NCBI GenBank assembly: GCA_012838795.1
Contig: DUOO01000027.1
Location: 1-64,000, forward strand
DNA length: 64,000 nt
Source: Clostridiaceae bacterium
GTDB taxonomy: Bacteria > Bacillota > Clostridia > Saccharofermentanales > DTU023
Direction of reading: 5' to 3'
In this document: piece by piece, positions 1-8,077 of the stretch
Numbering within the stretch: the stretch's first letter is position 1
Layout of the letters: each line of letters opens with the position of its first letter
Notes under the pieces: model-generated
What the model saw: the letters and a program-made list of their open reading frames with translations, nothing else
Databases searched by the model: none
Told to the model about the DNA's origin: nothing
Translations under genes and position numbers: made by a program

Positions 1-991
1 AGCTCTTTTGTTGATATTCCGGAGTTTTTTTCGAGAAAAAGTATCTGGTACACTGCTGAAGCATATGATGATAACGGTATAAGTTATCTGTCTTTGTTAT
101 AAAGGCATTGTTCCTGGAAAGAGAGTTTAACAGCTCTTCACTGTCGGTGTTAACATTGTCCGTTTCCCAAAGATAAGCAGCCTGTTCTTTGGTAAACTCA
201 TTACTTATACCCAATAAAATTAAAAACTCTCGTTCCTCTTCGCTCAAAGGTTCCAATAAAACTTCATTAATTAAGCTGAAAATATCGGTAGACCCGGAAA
301 GCCATTTACTATTCTTTTCATATGATTTGAAATTCAGATATACTATAGAAAACCAACCTTCACTTAATGTAGCAAGTGTATCTAACTCCTCATCCGATGC
401 CTTCAATCCACATCGCTTTGCATATTCATGCAGCTCTTTTGTATTCAATCGCAAATCGTAAGCAGAAATCTCTCCAAGCAAATGCCCGAGCTTCATTCTC
501 TCCTCTTCATTGAAAATCTGATTGCGTGACAATAGTACAATATGAATTTTATTTTGCAGATTCTTAGCGAAAAACAAGATAAGCGGTGTTATTATTTTCG
601 AGGGAAGAATGTGGAGATCATCTAAAATAAAATATATGTCTTTTTTGTACTCTGATAAAGCAGCATTCAAGATCTCTGAACACAAGGCAAGTGTCTGAAC
701 ATCTCGTGGATAACCGAGTGTTATTAATTGATCGTAAAGGACGGGAGATTCTTTGAATAATTTGCAAAAGCCGGTCCAAAAATCCGTAACGGAATCAGTC
801 ATTATCATCTGTCTGAAAAACAGCGAAGATTCATTGTTTTTTGTTCTGCGGGTTGACCACCATTTAATGGCCGTAGTCTTGCCGTATCCCATAGGAGCAA
901 TCACTGTTGTTATCGGGTGACTGCCTATTTTCGAAAGTCTGTCTTTCAGACGCTGTGTTATAAAGATATCATCTAAATGCGAGGTTCCCAT
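1..991 (-). CDS. MalT/LuxR-type ATPase transcriptional regulator, 3' part cut off by the window edge
   Basis: Reading the minus strand from ATG at 991 gives 330 open codons that run off the left edge. A GAAAGGAG ribosome binding site precedes the ATG. Near the N-terminus is a Walker A motif of the MalT type, APMGYGKTT, preceded by a MalT-like stretch (ITQRLKDRLSKI), and further on a Walker B-like ILDDLH and a RYHHMLQQ segment typical of the STAND ATPase module of large LuxR-family (LAL) regulators. In this family the C-terminal part contains TPR-like repeats and a LuxR DNA-binding helix-turn-helix; that part lies outside the window, so the DNA-binding domain is inferred. It would be a cytoplasmic, ligand- and ATP-controlled activator; the ligand is unknown. 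Confidence 0.8.
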   Translation of the reverse strand, partial: MGTSHLDDIFITQRLKDRLSKIGSHPITTVIAPMGYGKTTAIKWWSTRRTKNNESSLFFRQMIMTDSVTDFWTGFCKLFKESPVLYDQLITLGYPRDVQTLALCSEILNAALSEYKKDIYFILDDLHILPSKIITPLILFFAKNLQNKIHIVLLSRNQIFNEEERMKLGHLLGEISAYDLRLNTKELHEYAKRCGLKASDEELDTLATLSEGWFSIVYLNFKSYEKNSKWLSGSTDIFSLINEVLLEPLSEEEREFLILLGISNEFTKEQAAYLWETDNVNTDSEELLNSLSRNNAFITKTDNLYRYHHMLQQCTRYFFSKKTPEYQQKS

Positions 992-1040
992 ATAGAGCTC
1001 CTTTCGCTATACAGTGCGAAGTGCATTTACTCTTGTTAAT

Positions 1041-1069
1041 ATTTTATAACTTTGCACATCTCATCTCAA
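1041..1069 (-). promoter_or_regulatory. Putative sigma-A promoter of the MalT/LuxR-type regulator
   Basis: On the minus strand TTGAGA (1069-1064) and TAAAAT (1046-1041) are separated by 17 bases and lie about 50 bases upstream of the regulator's start codon. The match to the consensus is good but was found by eye. Confidence 0.45.
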
Positions 1070-1197
1070 GTATCATCCTGAAGATTTAATCTATAATAAT
1101 CGTTATTCTGCCTTCGATTTTCTCATTCCGGTCCGGCGATAGCAGTTAATGCACAACCAAGCGAAATGATCTCATTATGTTTACACTTTTTTCAATG

Positions 1198-1380
1198 TTA
1201 AACAGCAGCCACCAATAACAATACAAGACCAATGTATATGAGTGCCGCAAGTGATAATAATGTCGATATTACCGCTAAGATTATGAACAGTGGTTTCCTG
1301 TTTTTTCGATGAAGCGAGAAAAAGATCACTGATCCAGCTACGCAGACGACAAATGCTGCTGCCACGATTCCAAATGGCAT
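1198..1380 (-). CDS. Small two-helix membrane protein, 60 aa
   Basis: A 60-residue protein with two hydrophobic segments, about residues 3-22 and 31-58, separated by a short basic turn (HRKNRKP). A GGAGG sequence lies a few bases before the ATG, which supports real translation. It lies 65 bases downstream of the HAD phosphatase gene on the same strand, so it may be the last gene of that transcript. The pattern of small hydrophobic protein with a positively charged loop predicts an inner-membrane hairpin with both ends outside. No function can be assigned; it is not recognised as a known toxin or transporter accessory subunit. Confidence 0.6.
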   Translation of the reverse strand: MPFGIVAAAFVVCVAGSVIFFSLHRKNRKPLFIILAVISTLLSLAALIYIGLVLLLVAAV

Positions 1381-1445
1381 ATTCTGTTCCTCCGTTTGTA
1401 TTTTATGTTTCCTGTCACAATTTCCGGAATGAAAATTTCAGTCGT

Positions 1446-2276
1446 TCAGAGGTTTTTTAATAATATTTTCTGAATTTGAATTAAAGCTTGCTCTATATTT
1501 GAAACATGAATAAGATTACCGTTTGATTTGATTGCTTCGGGAAAATTAATAGCAATTGCATGATGGCAAGCATCAAATAAAGGCTGGTCGTTCCATGTAT
1601 CACCGACGGCAATTGTACAAAGAGGATTAATTTCCAGCCATTTGATCAATTCGGTTACCGCTTTGCCTTTATCTATTCCGGATGGTAAAAAGTCAAAACA
1701 ATCGTTGTGCGGGAAAACTGTGATTTCCGCTTGCTCTAATTCGTCTCTGATTTCTTCGATAAATTGTTCCATTTCTGCACGAGTTCGTATATCGAAAAAA
1801 AACGGTGTTATTTCAACTTCATTCGGTTGAAGCCAGATTTTATTTCCGAATTCAGCAATAATCTTTCTTTTCAAATCAGCCAGAGCTTGTATTAATTCAG
1901 GTTTGACTTTTGCATTCAAATGGTATTCCGGAGGTATCTCAACACCAAAAACAGTTTGTATGCCGTTTTCACCAATCAACCACATCTTTGGCAAATTTGC
2001 CTGGCGGCAAAAACCCATCATATAAAAAATCGGCTTACCGGAAGCAATAGCCAAGTGATACCCGGCAGCACTTAATTCTTGCAGACACCGCAAAGTATCA
2101 GGTTCCATCGGTTTGCCTAAAGCTGCCAGAGTATTATCCAGATCGAAGACAATCAAATATTTATCTGAAGTAAGATCGATGATCTGCTGATCTTCAACCA
2201 TGATTAAGACTTCTTTATCCGTATGGTCTAAAAGCATCGTATTTTCATTATGATTTTCAAAGAATTGATTTGACAT
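1446..2276 (-). CDS. HAD-superfamily phosphatase (type IIB, Cof/sucrose-phosphatase-like)
   Basis: The protein has HAD motif I FDLDNTLAALG near residue 45, motif II-like ASGKP, and the motif III/IV block GDTWNDQPLF near the C-terminus; the middle portion fits the IIB cap of sugar-phosphate phosphatases. The open frame extends upstream to a GTG at 2291 that overlaps the stop of the amylase gene (GTGA), but an AAGGA site sits just before the ATG at 2276, so that start is preferred (276 aa); the GTG start would add five residues. Tight coupling to an alpha-amylase-family gene suggests removal of phosphate from a sugar or sugar phosphate in alpha-glucan metabolism, which is an inference. The exact substrate cannot be read from sequence. 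Confidence 0.8.
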   Translation of the reverse strand: MSNQFFENHNENTMLLDHTDKEVLIMVEDQQIIDLTSDKYLIVFDLDNTLAALGKPMEPDTLRCLQELSAAGYHLAIASGKPIFYMMGFCRQANLPKMWLIGENGIQTVFGVEIPPEYHLNAKVKPELIQALADLKRKIIAEFGNKIWLQPNEVEITPFFFDIRTRAEMEQFIEEIRDELEQAEITVFPHNDCFDFLPSGIDKGKAVTELIKWLEINPLCTIAVGDTWNDQPLFDACHHAIAINFPEAIKSNGNLIHVSNIEQALIQIQKILLKNL

Positions 2277-2287
2277 ATTTTCCTTTT

Positions 2288-3616
2288 TCACCTTTCCATG
2301 AGCCAGATTTCAGCACTGCCGGGAGACAATGTACTGCCGCCGCCAAAATCATGTAAAGTACCGGTAATTAATTCCTGAGCTTGACCGCAACCGGCATCGA
2401 AGTGAATCGTTGCAGGCTGATCGGACATATTAATTGCAACAAGAATGCGTTCCTGATCCGACTTGCGTTCAAATATAAATTGCTGATTATTGAGGTGAAC
2501 TGTGCGATAACTGCCGAAAGCCAAGGCATGACTGTTTTTACGAATTTCAATCAGTTTTTGTAAAAAATCTGTCAGTTTATTCCATTGCGGCTGCTCAAAT
2601 GCCGGTCTTAAATTCCAATCTTGTTCACCGGTATCACCATGTACACCCCATTCGGAACCGTAATAAATCGCCGGGATACCCGGTTGAGTGAACAATAGCG
2701 TATACACTAAAGGAAGATTTTTTGTATTTTGAATTATACTGGCAACCCGTTTAATATCATGATTATCTACGAATGAGATCATATTGTTCTCGCCATGATA
2801 AAGTGCCCATGGTTCTGGATTAAATTGTCTTTGTAAGGAATGGGCAATTTCAAATAAATTTTTCGCATTAAAAGCTGAAACATTTCCTTTGGCACATTCG
2901 TAATTAGTCACGGAATGACACATTTCAGTATTCATGATTTGCTTGTAATCACCATGAATCATTTCACCGATCAGGAAAAATTCCGGATCAATACTCAGAC
3001 AATGTCGGCGCAAGCGTTTCAGAAATGTTTTTTCAACCATATAAGCTACGTCAAGTCTTAAACCGGAAATTCTGTATTGCTCAATCCATTCGGTAACCGA
3101 ATCCAATAAATAATTAACTACAGCCGGGTTATGTAAATTCAACTTTACCAGATCAAAATGTCCTTCCCAGCCTTCATACCAGAATCCGTCATCATAATTG
3201 CTGTTGCGGTTAAAATCAATGAAAAACCAATCTTTATAAGGAGAATCCCATTTATTTTGTTTTAAGTCTTGAAAAGCCCAAAAGCCGCGGCCTACATGAT
3301 TGAACACACCGTCAAGCATCACGCGAATCCCTGCTTTTCTGTATTCATTGCAAATACACTTAAAATCTTCATCAGTACCGAGTCTGTGATCAATTCTGCG
3401 CAAATCTCTGGTATCATAGCCATGCCTGTCACTTTCAAATAAAGGATTAAACAGAACTATATTTACACCTAATTTTTGCAAATGAGGCAGCCAGTCCAAC
3501 AAGCGATTGATGCGCGGAAAATCCGGATCAGTAACCGATTCAGGTTTATTTGTCCGCGGCACACCGCAAAGTCCCAAAGGATAAATTTGATAAATTACTG
3601 AATTGTTATACCACAT
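2288..3616 (-). CDS. GH13 alpha-amylase-family glycosidase (maltodextrin-type)
   Basis: A 442-residue single-domain GH13 enzyme. The family's four conserved regions are visible: DGVFNHVG (region I), GLRLDVAY with the nucleophile Asp (region II), LIGEMIHGDY with the acid/base Glu (region III) and FVDNHD (region IV). There is no signal peptide, so it acts in the cytoplasm on imported maltodextrins, as neopullulanases, cyclomaltodextrinases and maltodextrin glucosidases do. The frame is open to a TTG at 3631, but the ATG at 3616 is preceded by ATAGGA at suitable distance and begins MWYNNSVIYQIYP, the usual N-terminus of such enzymes. The downstream HAD phosphatase gene overlaps or abuts its stop codon, so the two are cotranscribed. 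Confidence 0.88.
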   Translation of the reverse strand: MWYNNSVIYQIYPLGLCGVPRTNKPESVTDPDFPRINRLLDWLPHLQKLGVNIVLFNPLFESDRHGYDTRDLRRIDHRLGTDEDFKCICNEYRKAGIRVMLDGVFNHVGRGFWAFQDLKQNKWDSPYKDWFFIDFNRNSNYDDGFWYEGWEGHFDLVKLNLHNPAVVNYLLDSVTEWIEQYRISGLRLDVAYMVEKTFLKRLRRHCLSIDPEFFLIGEMIHGDYKQIMNTEMCHSVTNYECAKGNVSAFNAKNLFEIAHSLQRQFNPEPWALYHGENNMISFVDNHDIKRVASIIQNTKNLPLVYTLLFTQPGIPAIYYGSEWGVHGDTGEQDWNLRPAFEQPQWNKLTDFLQKLIEIRKNSHALAFGSYRTVHLNNQQFIFERKSDQERILVAINMSDQPATIHFDAGCGQAQELITGTLHDFGGGSTLSPGSAEIWLMER

Positions 3617-3650
3617 AATAATTCCTATCAATCTTTTAAATTATTTTGAA

Positions 3651-3687
3651 AAAATCTCCTGAAATTAAAATAAAATCAGGAGATTTT
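3651..3687 (-). terminator. Intrinsic terminator of the SDR gene
   Basis: AAAATCTCCTGA (3651-3662) and TCAGGAGATTTT (3676-3687) form a perfect 12-base-pair stem with a 13-base loop; read on the minus strand the stem is followed by a run of T. It separates the SDR gene from the amylase gene. Confidence 0.8.
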
Positions 3688-3721
3688 TAATCAGTTTTTT
3701 AATTATCTTTATTCACTTTTA

Positions 3722-4465
3722 TCAGCAGTCAACTCCGCCGTCAACTCTGAGCAATTGACCTGTAATAAATGATGAATCATCGCTGGCAAAGAATAGAGCA
3801 ACTGTACCGATTTCACGACCTACACCCAATTTTTTGAGAGGTGACATTTGTTTCATCGGTTCCATGGCATCCGCACCACCTGCGGAGTCTAACATTTCAG
3901 TTTGAATCGCACCCGGTAAAATGCCGTTAACACGAATTTCAGGTCCCAATTCTCTCGCCATGGCTTTAGTTAAACCGTTAACTGCATGTTTGGAAGTTGC
4001 ATATACACATGGACCCCATTTTGCGGCAGTACCGGCTACTGAACCGGTATTGATAATTGCGCCTGCACCTTTTTCTTTCATGATCGGGGCTACTGCTTTG
4101 GTCATTAAGAAATAAGCATCAACGTTAATTTTCATAACATTTTGATATTCTTCGTAATCCAGATCCAAAATATTTTTGAAACTTACAACACCGGCATTGT
4201 TGAATAAAATATCGATCGTACCGAAGGCTTCCATTGTTTTGTCAACAACATTTTGAATATCTTCCGGTTTGGACATATCGGCTACTACATAAATTGCGTC
4301 GCCGCCCTTTTCTTTAATTGTGTCAACAACTTCTTTAGCACGATTTTCACGTCTGCCTACTACTACAACTTTTGCACCCTCTTCAGCAAAAACATATGCT
4401 GTATCTCTGCCCATACCTGAAGTTGAACCTGTAACGATTGCAACTTTACCATCTAATCTTCCCAT
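3722..4465 (-). CDS. Short-chain dehydrogenase/reductase (classical SDR)
   Basis: A 247-residue classical SDR. The N-terminal nucleotide-binding motif TGSTSGMG is at about residue 12, the NNAG motif near residue 90, the catalytic Ser in the strand before YATSKHA, and the YxxxK catalytic pair near residue 155. The length and the C-terminal VDGG motif fit 3-oxoacyl-ACP reductase / glucose-1-dehydrogenase-like members; the acidic residue that would mark NAD preference after strand 2 is replaced by GRRENR, which suggests NADPH. CGGAGG precedes the ATG. It stands alone, with a terminator downstream and a repeat-rich spacer upstream. Substrate unknown. Confidence 0.85.
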   Translation of the reverse strand: MGRLDGKVAIVTGSTSGMGRDTAYVFAEEGAKVVVVGRRENRAKEVVDTIKEKGGDAIYVVADMSKPEDIQNVVDKTMEAFGTIDILFNNAGVVSFKNILDLDYEEYQNVMKINVDAYFLMTKAVAPIMKEKGAGAIINTGSVAGTAAKWGPCVYATSKHAVNGLTKAMARELGPEIRVNGILPGAIQTEMLDSAGGADAMEPMKQMSPLKKLGVGREIGTVALFFASDDSSFITGQLLRVDGGVDC

Positions 4466-4620
4466 TAAAACCTCCGAGATTTTTTAGATGCTCTAGGTAA
4501 ATGATTTATTTTTAAATTTCTTTAAAAGACAAATTATTTATTTAGAACACCATATATTTTGTTTTCTAAAAACTCTACTTATAATAACAAATATGACTCA
4601 ATATTAACAATCATTCTTTA

Positions 4621-4720
4621 TTATAATGTTCACTTATAATGCTCACTTATAATGCTCACTGTAACTAAAAATTATAATGTTGAATGTAACTAAAAATTAT
4701 AATGTTGAATGTAACTAAAA
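4621..4720. repeat. Compound tandem minisatellite in the 4466-4986 spacer
   Basis: Three copies of a 13-base unit, TTATAATGYTCAC, occupy 4621-4659 and are followed at once by 2.4 copies of a 25-base unit (4661-4685, 4686-4710, 4711-4720) that contains the same TATAATGTT core. The rest of the 520-base spacer up to 4775 is AT-rich with no open frame. Confidence 0.85.
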
Positions 4721-4774
4721 TGATTAAACTCAAATTTAATGTTTTTTGATCAACAAATCCGATTCCTAAATCGA

Positions 4775-4937
4775 TCTGGTGACAAAAAAGCCGGCGCTGC
4801 GGATCCGAATTTGATGTGAACCCGCAGACCCGTAAATTTTGCCACCTCCGTGCGATTTCCTAATGTTCTGGTGACAAAAAAGCCGGCGCTGCGGATCCGA
4901 ATTTGATGTGAACCCGCAGACCCGTAAATTTTGCCAC
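4775..4937. repeat. Paired interrupted-hairpin repeat, family B (two identical 71-base copies)
   Basis: Bases 4775-4845 and 4867-4937 are identical by eye, a 92-base period. Each copy can fold: outer arms GTGACAAAA and TTTTGCCAC (8 of 9 pairs), nine unpaired bases on each side, an inner stem CTGCGG/CCGCAG, and a 19-base loop. The 21 bases between the copies are unrelated to the repeat. No coding frame covers it. It is more GC-rich than its surroundings. A dispersed non-autonomous element is inferred. Confidence 0.85.
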
Positions 4938-4986
4938 AACTGGACTTGTTCTCTATAGCTCTATCTCATGATTGAATTCATTGCAA

Positions 4987-5469
4987 TTATTTGTTTGGAA
5001 TACTTACGGTTACCGGATCAAATTCTTTAATAGTTGTATAATCATCTTCCAAAAGTGAAAATACTATTTCCATAGATTTCACTTTGTCATAGTCTTCTTC
5101 TTCCAATGCAAAACCCAGTGAATAATAGTTTTCTTCAAAACCTTTCGGCTCGAGTTCTGTTGTAAATATCGGGAAAGTATCTTCTTTGCCATTATCAAAC
5201 TTTACATGTTCCATATGAACTCTAAGTTTTTTATCGGTAGAATTTTCAACTTTAAAATGATATTCAGGACCAAATAAGGCTTCCTTTTCATATTTGAGAA
5301 ATGTTATTTTTATTCCATCCTGATCAAGCAATACACCGTCTTCTTTTTTCCCTTCAGCTCCATCTTTTTTTGCATCTTTCTTACCACAACCTACAATGGA
5401 AAGCGTCAACAAAGCAATTAGAAATAAGCTGAATATTTTGATCAGATTCTTATTAATTCTTTTCTTCAT
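4987..5469 (-). CDS. Secreted lipoprotein of unknown function, 160 aa
   Basis: The protein begins with a basic segment (MKKRINKNLIK), a hydrophobic stretch and a lipobox LSIVGC at about residues 23-28, followed by a Lys/Asp-rich linker. AAAGGAG lies six bases before the ATG at 5469, so this start is chosen over an upstream in-frame codon at 5508. The remaining 120 residues look like a beta-rich extracellular domain with a FKVENSTDKKLRVHM-type segment, reminiscent of immunoglobulin-like domains found in Firmicute lipoproteins (DUF4352 and similar), but the assignment is uncertain. It is the last of three lipoprotein genes on the same strand. Confidence 0.75.
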   Translation of the reverse strand: MKKRINKNLIKIFSLFLIALLTLSIVGCGKKDAKKDGAEGKKEDGVLLDQDGIKITFLKYEKEALFGPEYHFKVENSTDKKLRVHMEHVKFDNGKEDTFPIFTTELEPKGFEENYYSLGFALEEEDYDKVKSMEIVFSLLEDDYTTIKEFDPVTVSIPNK

Positions 5470-5608
5470 TTTATTCTCCTTTAAATCTAGATATCCATTC
5501 AAAAACAAAAGTTTTCAAAAAATATATTAATTTCTTCCAATAATATCCATATCCTTTGCAAAACATAGATATGATTGATTGTTTGCAACCTGTTCTTGTT
5601 TTTTATTC

Positions 5609-6388
5609 TTATTTGCCTTGGAAGCTTTCAATGATTTGGATTACATCTGCATCTTCAAGTGAAATGCTTCCACCCGGTTTTTCTGTCCAAACATAAATTT
5701 GATATTGTTTATCACCATCTTCAGCATATAAACATGTAAGAGGAAGATCAGAACTCTTTGCTGTGAATCCGCTAAACGATTTTCCGCCAATTTCAATCGG
5801 ATCAATATCTTCAGCGTCCTCATAAAATTTCTTATCCATTTTGGTCAGAGGAATATCCGAATCACCGTATTCCAGATTTATAACCGGTGCTTTCAATAAT
5901 GCTAAGGGATCGTCCATACTTCCCTTAAACAAACTAACCTTATCCGTAGGTTGTTCGCCGTCCGAAGATTGCATTGGAGATGCAACCCAGCCTTCGGGTA
6001 CAGATACCGAGAATTCTTCATTTTCATAAACATCTCCTGTATTTTGGTCAGTATCGGCTTCTTCGGTTTCATCCGTATCCTCACTGCCTACCTCCTCGGT
6101 CTCATCAGTACCTTCAGCCTCTGTCTCTTCTGCTTTCTCGCTCTCTTCAATTTCTTCGCTCTCTTCTGCTTTCTCGCTCTCTTCTACTTCTTCGCTCTCT
6201 TCAGTCTCGGATTCTTTAGACTCCTCACTTGTTTCAACCGTTTTACTCTCTGTTGCATCAGTTTCTGTCGCTTCGGATTTTTCGTCTTTACCATTTTGAT
6301 CAGCATCATCAGCTTTTTTATTACATGCCATTAATGAAAAAGCCAGAATTAATACTAAAAGAATAATTAACCATTTGTGTTTTTTCAT
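5609..6388 (-). CDS. Lipoprotein with Glu/Ser-rich repetitive linker, 259 aa
   Basis: The ATG at 6388 follows AGGAGG and starts a signal peptide with lipobox FSLMAC near residue 22; the in-frame extension to 6445 has no good ribosome site. Residues 30-125 are a low-complexity linker made of repeated ESEE/SEKAEE units, which at the DNA level is a run of near-identical 12- to 24-base repeats and therefore prone to slippage. The last 125 residues form a folded domain starting near EEFSVSVPEGW, a pattern common in secreted Firmicute proteins (PsbP/DUF-like 'VPEGW' domains). The linker would lift this domain off the membrane. No function is known. Confidence 0.75.
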   Translation of the reverse strand: MKKHKWLIILLVLILAFSLMACNKKADDADQNGKDEKSEATETDATESKTVETSEESKESETEESEEVEESEKAEESEEIEESEKAEETEAEGTDETEEVGSEDTDETEEADTDQNTGDVYENEEFSVSVPEGWVASPMQSSDGEQPTDKVSLFKGSMDDPLALLKAPVINLEYGDSDIPLTKMDKKFYEDAEDIDPIEIGGKSFSGFTAKSSDLPLTCLYAEDGDKQYQIYVWTEKPGGSISLEDADVIQIIESFQGK

Positions 6389-6474
6389 TTTCCTTCCTCC
6401 TATACTCTGAATAAACTTCATTATGCACTTTTGTAATCTGAACATTATTAAGATAAAATCAAGACATTATTCGA

Positions 6475-7785
6475 TTACGGCAAGGAATTCAGAATCGGTT
6501 GTTCTACATCTTGTCGCTCAATTCCTCCTATGACAAAACCGAAAGGATCATTATCTCTATACTCTTGTCTTTGTAATACCATAATTAAATAGCTGATTTT
6601 CAAACCTGTATCTTCTGCCTCCAGCAAAATTTCAACTTCCCATTTTCCCGGTGAAACTTCTTCACTTGATATAATGTCGGATAAATATTTGGAATATGCA
6701 GGATAAGCGATTCTGGCAATTTCATATTTTTCATGTCGATCGGGTGTATAGTTAATTAAATAACCGTCATACTCCGGTATTTCCCGATTTAAATGTCCAT
6801 AAAGACTCAGAACATATTCATCAAACAACCATTGCTCCAGCGGTAAGGTCGGTGTGTCCGGATCCGGCTCATAGGGAAACGGCTGCTGCAGATTAACTAA
6901 TTCACATAAGCAGGACCAATAGTAATGATCTGTTTCGTAAAAATAACCGAACTTGGTATCCGCACCGAATAACAAGTATGCTTCATCATATTCAAATTGA
7001 GTATAAGCATACATTTTACAAAAATCCATAAAAGGCGAATCTATCGTTAATTCTTCAGGCTGCCATTCTTCTTTCGGAATTACAATTTCAACTTCTTCTT
7101 CTCTGCCGTTATAGGCCAAAAACCACTCTGAACGGTAATTACCTTGGGTACAAACCAAGCGGAAATTCGGGATACTTTCTGTCAAAAATCCGTAAAATTC
7201 AAAGAGATCACCTTGGTTGCCGGTTATCTGAAACACTTCCAGCGTCGGATGAAAATACCATAAACCGAAAAGATAATCGCCGTATTCCAAAGTAACAGTA
7301 ACATCGTCGGACTCAATTCTGAAACGAATCGGCCCTGCAAGTTCCGGTCCCATTGTGTTATCTAAAAAGGTAATCGCCTGATCAGCAGTATCCAAGGCTT
7401 TGAATTCTGCCGATTGTTTACTCGGAAATATTGTTATCAGATTAGGATTATCTTCAACAGCTGATTTATCACCCGGTTCAGATTTATTTGGATTTTGCTC
7501 AGTAACTTCTTCCGAGGTTTTTTCTGAAGTTTCAGGATTTTCAGATTCGGTTTCAGATTTAGTTGTTGTTTGAGTCTCAGGATAGCTTTCGGATGGAAGT
7601 TCAGGATCAGAATCAGATTCAGTTGTAGTCTGATCATTTGTTTCAGAAGTCGAAACTGTCTTTTGATCTGACTTCTCTCCGTCTTTTTTTTGTTCACCGG
7701 AACAAGAGCTCAAAGATGATATTATCAGGATTAACACCAGACATAAAACGAATACTGTCGTCACAAAATGTAATGCTTTCTTCAT
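6475..7785 (-). CDS. Lipoprotein of unknown function, 436 aa
   Basis: The start at 7785 (MKKALHFV) follows TGAGGT; the signal peptide ends in the lipobox SLSSC near residue 29. A Ser/Thr/Glu-rich linker of about 90 residues follows, and then a 310-residue domain rich in aromatic residues (for example DHYYWSCLCELV) with no family recognised. It is the first gene of a run of three lipoproteins with similar organisation (signal, acidic or Ser-rich linker, C-terminal domain). The gaps between them are 86 and 139 bases, so one transcript is possible but not shown. Confidence 0.7.
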   Translation of the reverse strand: MKKALHFVTTVFVLCLVLILIISSLSSCSGEQKKDGEKSDQKTVSTSETNDQTTTESDSDPELPSESYPETQTTTKSETESENPETSEKTSEEVTEQNPNKSEPGDKSAVEDNPNLITIFPSKQSAEFKALDTADQAITFLDNTMGPELAGPIRFRIESDDVTVTLEYGDYLFGLWYFHPTLEVFQITGNQGDLFEFYGFLTESIPNFRLVCTQGNYRSEWFLAYNGREEEVEIVIPKEEWQPEELTIDSPFMDFCKMYAYTQFEYDEAYLLFGADTKFGYFYETDHYYWSCLCELVNLQQPFPYEPDPDTPTLPLEQWLFDEYVLSLYGHLNREIPEYDGYLINYTPDRHEKYEIARIAYPAYSKYLSDIISSEEVSPGKWEVEILLEAEDTGLKISYLIMVLQRQEYRDNDPFGFVIGGIERQDVEQPILNSLP

Positions 7786-7951
7786 ACATACCTCAAAAAC
7801 AATAAATAACAAAAAATATTAAATGACAATATTATTTGATATATATTTTTTGTACTTATATTTTAGTATATATTCAAAATTATTACATCACTATCCCTTT
7901 TTCTTATTATTAATAAAGCATTAAATTTTAGAAAAATTGGTGTCTATTGTA

Positions 7952-7980
7952 TAAAAAAAAGAGTAAAATATCGTTACTCT
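7952..7980 (-). terminator. Minus-strand terminator-like hairpin in a divergent promoter gap
   Basis: Read on the minus strand: AGAGTAA, a seven-base loop, TTACTCT, then eight T residues. It lies 170 bases upstream of the 7785 start, in an AT-rich gap (7786-8077) between divergent genes, where no coding gene would need it. The rest of the gap holds only AT-rich presumed promoter sequence. Confidence 0.5.
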
Positions 7981-8077
7981 CTATCTTAAAAAATTTATTA
8001 AAAATAATATTTGTGCTAGTATTTAACCACAAAAATCACGAATACGTTGTGTAAAAATGATGGGCACGGAGTTTAAT

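Noticed and set aside
189-461. 90-codon plus-strand frame at the left edge
   Set aside because: It is antisense to the MalT/LuxR-type regulator, whose reading frame has a Walker motif and a ribosome site.
5951-6334. 127-codon plus-strand frame with a hydrophobic Leu/Phe-rich product
   Set aside because: It is the reverse of the Glu/Ser-repeat linker of the lipoprotein gene; the apparent hydrophobicity comes from the complement of GAA/GAG codons.
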